This document shows, one piece after another, positions 59,722 through 64,000 of a stretch of 64,000 nucleotides of DNA. The DNA is from Heterodera schachtii (lineage: Eukaryota > Nematoda > Chromadorea > Rhabditida > Heteroderidae), in NCBI GenBank assembly GCA_023374025.1, contig SIJG01000018.1, positions 1,970,175 to 2,034,174 of the forward strand, read 5' to 3'. The stretch's first letter is position 1, and each line of letters begins with the position of its first letter. The notes beneath the pieces are model-generated. The model had not been told where the DNA came from. It did not search any database and saw only the letters and a list, made by a program, of their open reading frames with translations. The position numbers and the translations under genes were made by a program.

Positions 59722-60021
59722 TTAATTACATAGTGTATTTTTAATTTTGATTACCAGCAGAAAGTGTCCGAAATCCACTTCTGAGATTTGAGTCCCTCCA
59801 GCGGAAGGATACATGGTGAGGCATTTTATGAATCCTTTCTGTTGACTAAGCCAATGAAGAATATGCTCTAATCCAACAATGCCATTGATACGCCTTAAGG
59901 ACGAAGCCTGGCACAAGAAGCAAATCGTATTGAGAAAATTATGTCCAATTGTTAGAACTTTAACTCGGGTGGTTGCTTTAAATAGGAAAAAATTTAAATC
60001 CACTGTCCATTGTGTCACCAT
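59722..60021 (-). CDS. Unrecognised ORF, tandem copy 1 (99 aa)
   Basis: The frame lies in a GC-richer island and has a balanced composition (GLEHILHWLSQQKGFIKC, TMYPSAGGTQISEVDFGH), unlike the low-complexity frames around it. The first 25 or so residues contain a Phe-rich stretch. I recognise no domain. The phrase around ATGTCCAATTGTTAGAAC recurs in decayed form near 28708, so it may be part of the old repeat rather than a gene. Confidence 0.3.
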   Translation of the reverse strand: MVTQWTVDLNFFLFKATTRVKVLTIGHNFLNTICFLCQASSLRRINGIVGLEHILHWLSQQKGFIKCLTMYPSAGGTQISEVDFGHFLLVIKIKNTLCN

Positions 60022-62559
60022 TCTTTAATTCAATTGCTCAGATGCTTTGGAAATAAAAGTTTTTAAACTACTATTTTTATTATTTAATTTATTTTAAAAG
60101 CGGATTTAATGGACGGCAAAATGAAACGAATTTTTTTTCAGTTAAGAAATTTAGTTGTTAATCCAATGAGTTTACACAATTTTTATTATTTGATAAATTT
60201 GGTAAAATCAAAACATTTCATTAACAATGTTCTTTCGATAATTAAAATTAAGTTTAGGTAATTATTTTCCTCTATATATTCAGTTTTATTTTAGTAAAAC
60301 GTATTAAAAATATTTACAATATTAATTTTTAAAATATTAGCGGAATAAATCTTTTAAATCCGAATTCTTTTTATGTTAGCGAAAAAAAGGATGGGTTATA
60401 AAATAGATTATTTAAATTAATTCAGATTTTTATTTGGAGGATAAAATTTGAATAATTGATAAAAATTAATGAATATAATTTAAATGTAATAAGTGAAGAA
60501 TCTCTTCAAACTTTTTCTTATCTGTTTTTATTTTATATATTTTATTTTATTTTAATTATTGTCAGGCCCAAATTTGTCTTAAAATTTATGTTAGTTGGAT
60601 AAGTAAAATTAATTAAAAATTTTCTAATTTTTCATTTTAATAAATTATATTTATTATGGACTTCAAATTTTAATTTTTATTGTTTTTTAATTGAAATAAA
60701 ATAAATAATCTATTAAATTTTAATTTTTTTATGACTTTTTGTAATATTATATTTAACAATATTTTTTGTAGCAATTTTTAATTTTAAAATGTTATTTAAA
60801 ATTAAATATGTTTATTAGATAGAATTCTAGTTAGGGATTTTCTATTCTAACGTTCCTTCCTTCCATTTAATTAAATGACAAATATCAAAGTTTCATGAAT
60901 TTAACAGTTTGAAATTTTATTCAAATATAATAATTATAATATTTCATTAAGCTAATATTTTTCTCATCAAAATGTTTTAATTAAACTTCTTGCCTCGTTG
61001 TTCTTGTGCATACTTAAAAATTGTTTCCTTTTTTAAATATTTTTATGTTTTTTAATTTATTTTTTATTTAAGAATTTGAATTTATTATTTTTTTTCATTT
61101 ATTTAGCTCATATATGCTATAAAAAAGGTGCATTATTTTGATTGAATGCCAGAAATAATTGCCTGTTTTAAAAAATTGATAATTAGGTAACTAATTGTAA
61201 GATTTTTTATTAGTGGTTTTATGTTTTAGAAAATGTTGACTCATAAAGCATTACTTTTTTAAAGTCATCTATTTTTGAGAAATTTATTATTTTCATAATT
61301 TTACCAAAATCAGAAAACGATTTAATGAAAATTTTAGTTTTAGTTTTTTTAATTCTGCATTTTTGATGAGCTCTGTCTATTGCTGGCGCATTATTTTTAC
61401 AATTATTTTATTTATTATTTGTATTTTTTTTCTTTGACCAAAGTATTAAATAATAAAATAATATTGCTTTAAATTTATTTATTTATTTCTACGAAATGCT
61501 TAATACCCGAACATTTCCTCGAGTTGGCAACAATGTAAATTTTTTCGAGATCAAGAAAAACTTTCAGATAATGACGGTTATACAATTTTTAATAATAGGG
61601 GACGACCTTTTTTGAAATGAATTCTCTAAATGCACTCAAAATTTTGTAATCAAATAATTGTAATTTATTTATAAATGTATTTTTAACCTTTTTTTGCAGC
61701 CTTGGAAGGTTGTTTGGATTTTTCTGATAAATTTATTTTATTTTAATAGACATGTATTTATTTTAGCATTATTTTTTCTCTCCTCTGGGATTTTATAAAT
61801 TTATAAATTTTTTATTATTTTGTTTTTTGTCCTAATTTGAAAATTGAAATATTTAAATTAATCTCATTTCAATTGAGATATAACCAAATTAAGTTTTTAT
61901 GTGTTTGCTGAAAACTCTACTTATCAAAAAGCATTGAGTTGAATTTCCAACTTCAAAAATCAAAAGAACCTTTTCTCATTAAAAATTAAAAAAACTCTCT
62001 AAAAATTTAAATTTGAACTAAGCGCAACAAATTTTAAGAAAAAGCAATTTTCTGAATATTCGATTTATTAATTATTTATTCAGAAAAAGAGACGCCAGAT
62101 AATTTTTTGAACTTATTTTTTTTCATTATCAATAAATTAACATTATTGGTTCGGTCCATATATGTCGGGGAATTTCGTTCTAAATTGACCATTTTTGGTC
62201 GGAAGAAATTATTTTAATCGAATTAATAGAGATTTTAATGAATAAAATAATTTTTTAAAACATTTTATAGTAATAATTGTCCTTGTATTGTTTTTTAATA
62301 TTATTTAATTCGAGTTTTCAAATTAAAAAGCAATATGGCATTCATTATTATAATGTTTTTAACCAAAAATCACTTGAAAATTCTCATAAATGTATCTATT
62401 CTATTTATTAATTTCTGACATTACATTGTAGAATAATTAAATTTAAGAATGTTTTTAAAATTATTAAAGAAATAATTCAATTATTTACTTTAATTTTTGC
62501 CATTATTTATGTTTTTTGATTTGGAATTACTAATTTTTTTGTCTTCACTTCTTATAATT

Positions 62560-62859
62560 TTAATTACATAGTGTATTTTTAATTTTGATTACCAGCAGAA
62601 AGTGTCCGAAATCCACTTCTGAGATTTGAGTCCCTCCAGCGGAAGGATACATGGTGAGGCATTTTATGAATCCTTTCTGTTGACTAAGCCAATGAAGAAT
62701 ATGCTCTAATCCAACAATGCCATTGATACGCCTTAAGGACGAAGCCTGGCACAAGAAGCAAATCGTATTGAGAAAATTATGTCCAATTGTTAGAACTTTA
62801 ACTCGGGTGGTTGCTTTAAATAGGAAAAAATTTAAATCCACTGTCCATTGTGTCACCAT
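62560..62859 (-). CDS. Unrecognised ORF, tandem copy 2 (99 aa)
   Basis: Identical protein to 59722-60021, 2838 bp away. Because the surrounding non-coding DNA is equally identical, the intact frame reflects a recent duplication and is not evidence of selection. Confidence 0.3.
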   Translation of the reverse strand: MVTQWTVDLNFFLFKATTRVKVLTIGHNFLNTICFLCQASSLRRINGIVGLEHILHWLSQQKGFIKCLTMYPSAGGTQISEVDFGHFLLVIKIKNTLCN

Positions 62860-64000
62860 TCTTTAATTCAATTGCTCAGATGCTTTGGAAATAAAAGTTT
62901 TTAAACTACTATTTTTATTATTTAATTTATTTTAAAAGCGGATTTAATGGACGGCAAAATGAAACGAATTTTTTTTCAGTTAAGAAATTTAGTTGTTAAT
63001 CCAATGAGTTTACACAATTTTTATTATTTGATAAATTTGGTAAAATCAAAACATTTCATTAACAATGTTCTTTCGATAATTAAAATTAAGTTTAGGTAAT
63101 TATTTTCCTCTATATATTCAGTTTTATTTTAGTAAAACGTATTAAAAATATTTACAATATTAATTTTTAAAATATTAGCGGAATAAATCTTTTAAATCCG
63201 AATTCTTTTTATGTTAGCGAAAAAAAGGATGGGTTATAAAATAGATTATTTAAATTAATTCAGATTTTTATTTGGAGGATAAAATTTGAATAATTGATAA
63301 AAATTAATGAATATAATTTAAATGTAATAAGTGAAGAATCTCTTCAAACTTTTTCTTATCTGTTTTTATTTTATATATTTTATTTTATTTTAATTATTGT
63401 CAGGCCCAAATTTGTCTTAAAATTTATGTTAGTTGGATAAGTAAAATTAATTAAAAATTTTCTAATTTTTCATTTTAATAAATTATATTTATTATGGACT
63501 TCAAATTTTAATTTTTATTGTTTTTTAATTGAAATAAAATAAATAATCTATTAAATTTTAATTTTTTTATGACTTTTTGTAATATTATATTTAACAATAT
63601 TTTTTGTAGCAATTTTTAATTTTAAAATGTTATTTAAAATTAAATATGTTTATTAGATAGAATTCTAGTTAGGGATTTTCTATTCTAACGTTCCTTCCTT
63701 CCATTTAATTAAATGACAAATATCAAAGTTTCATGAATTTAACAGTTTGAAATTTTATTCAAATATAATAATTATAATATTTCATTAAGCTAATATTTTT
63801 CTCATCAAAATGTTTTAATTAAACTTCTTGCCTCGTTGTTCTTGTGCATACTTAAAAATTGTTTCCTTTTTTAAATATTTTTATGTTTTTTAATTTATTT
63901 TTTATTTAAGAATTTGAATTTATTATTTTTTTTCATTTATTTAGCTCATATATGCTATAAAAAAGGTGCATTATTTTGATTGAATGCCAGAAATAATTGC

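Larger units (their letters stand above)
56669..64000. repeat. Tandem duplication array, three copies, last one cut by the window edge
   Basis: Copy starts, marked by ATAAAATTTGAATAATTG, lie at 56669, 60441 and 63279. The first copy is about 3.77 kb and diverged; copies 2 and 3 have a constant period of 2838 bp. From about 59374 to 61162 every stretch compared matches the sequence 2838 bp downstream without a difference. The part of copy 1 at about 57430-58100 is missing from copy 2. No gene is certain. Confidence 0.85.

Overview
The window is very AT-rich, gene-poor, repeat-dominated DNA from a eukaryote. I judge it to be an invertebrate animal: the only intact protein-coding element is a Ty3/gypsy polyprotein of the kind common in nematodes and other invertebrates. 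The species cannot be fixed from the sequence. No rRNA, tRNA, CRISPR array or convincing host gene was seen. LAYOUT. (1) 4789-10019 holds one complete Ty3/gypsy LTR retrotransposon: 5-bp target duplication TATTT, two LTRs that differ by one base, a primer site, gag-protease and pol (RT, RNase H, integrase) in overlapping frames, and a polypurine tract. Its GC content is far above its surroundings, and it looks very young. (2) The rest is old, decayed duplicated DNA. Marker phrases recur about every 5-15 kb, and several long paralogous block pairs can be followed by eye: about 14160-21390 with 49750-53835; 1372-4100 with 40100-41450; 31930-33250 with 46100-48130; 43600-44830 with 56640-57340. 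From 56669 to the right edge there is a tandem array whose last two copies have a period of 2838 bp. (3) Scattered in this matrix are non-autonomous DNA transposons. Eight have both ends and perfect 8-bp target duplications: 1577-2812, 14341-14882, 17319-18014, 18110-18327, 22348-22742, 36516-37909, 37069-37343 (nested in the previous one) and 48848-49699. Nearly all their ends fit the hAT terminal rule YARNG. Three insertions are matched by an empty paralogous site elsewhere in the window. Two foldback elements made of a CGGCGCAA motif (19216-20095, 25335-25768) also have 8-bp duplications. One long-TIR element (34090-35008) has a 9-bp duplication, as Mutator-like elements do. MOST INTERESTING SIGNAL. 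The hAT-like elements look modular. Their termini are similar (roughly YAGRGATS), but each family fills its subterminal regions with its own short reiterated motif: TCGGTTTT, CCTGTACCTG, GTCTCG, TGAGGATTTTT, CTGATTTT, GGAAATCGG or AATAGGCA. Five of the eight also carry a common core centred on a GC-rich hairpin with 11-bp arms (CCGGCGGYGCC) and a GATA loop. I located ten hairpin loci in the window. A single transposon lineage diversifying its putative transposase-binding motifs around a fixed core would explain this, but that is inference. Statements on identity and composition are by eye; no alignment or database search was run.
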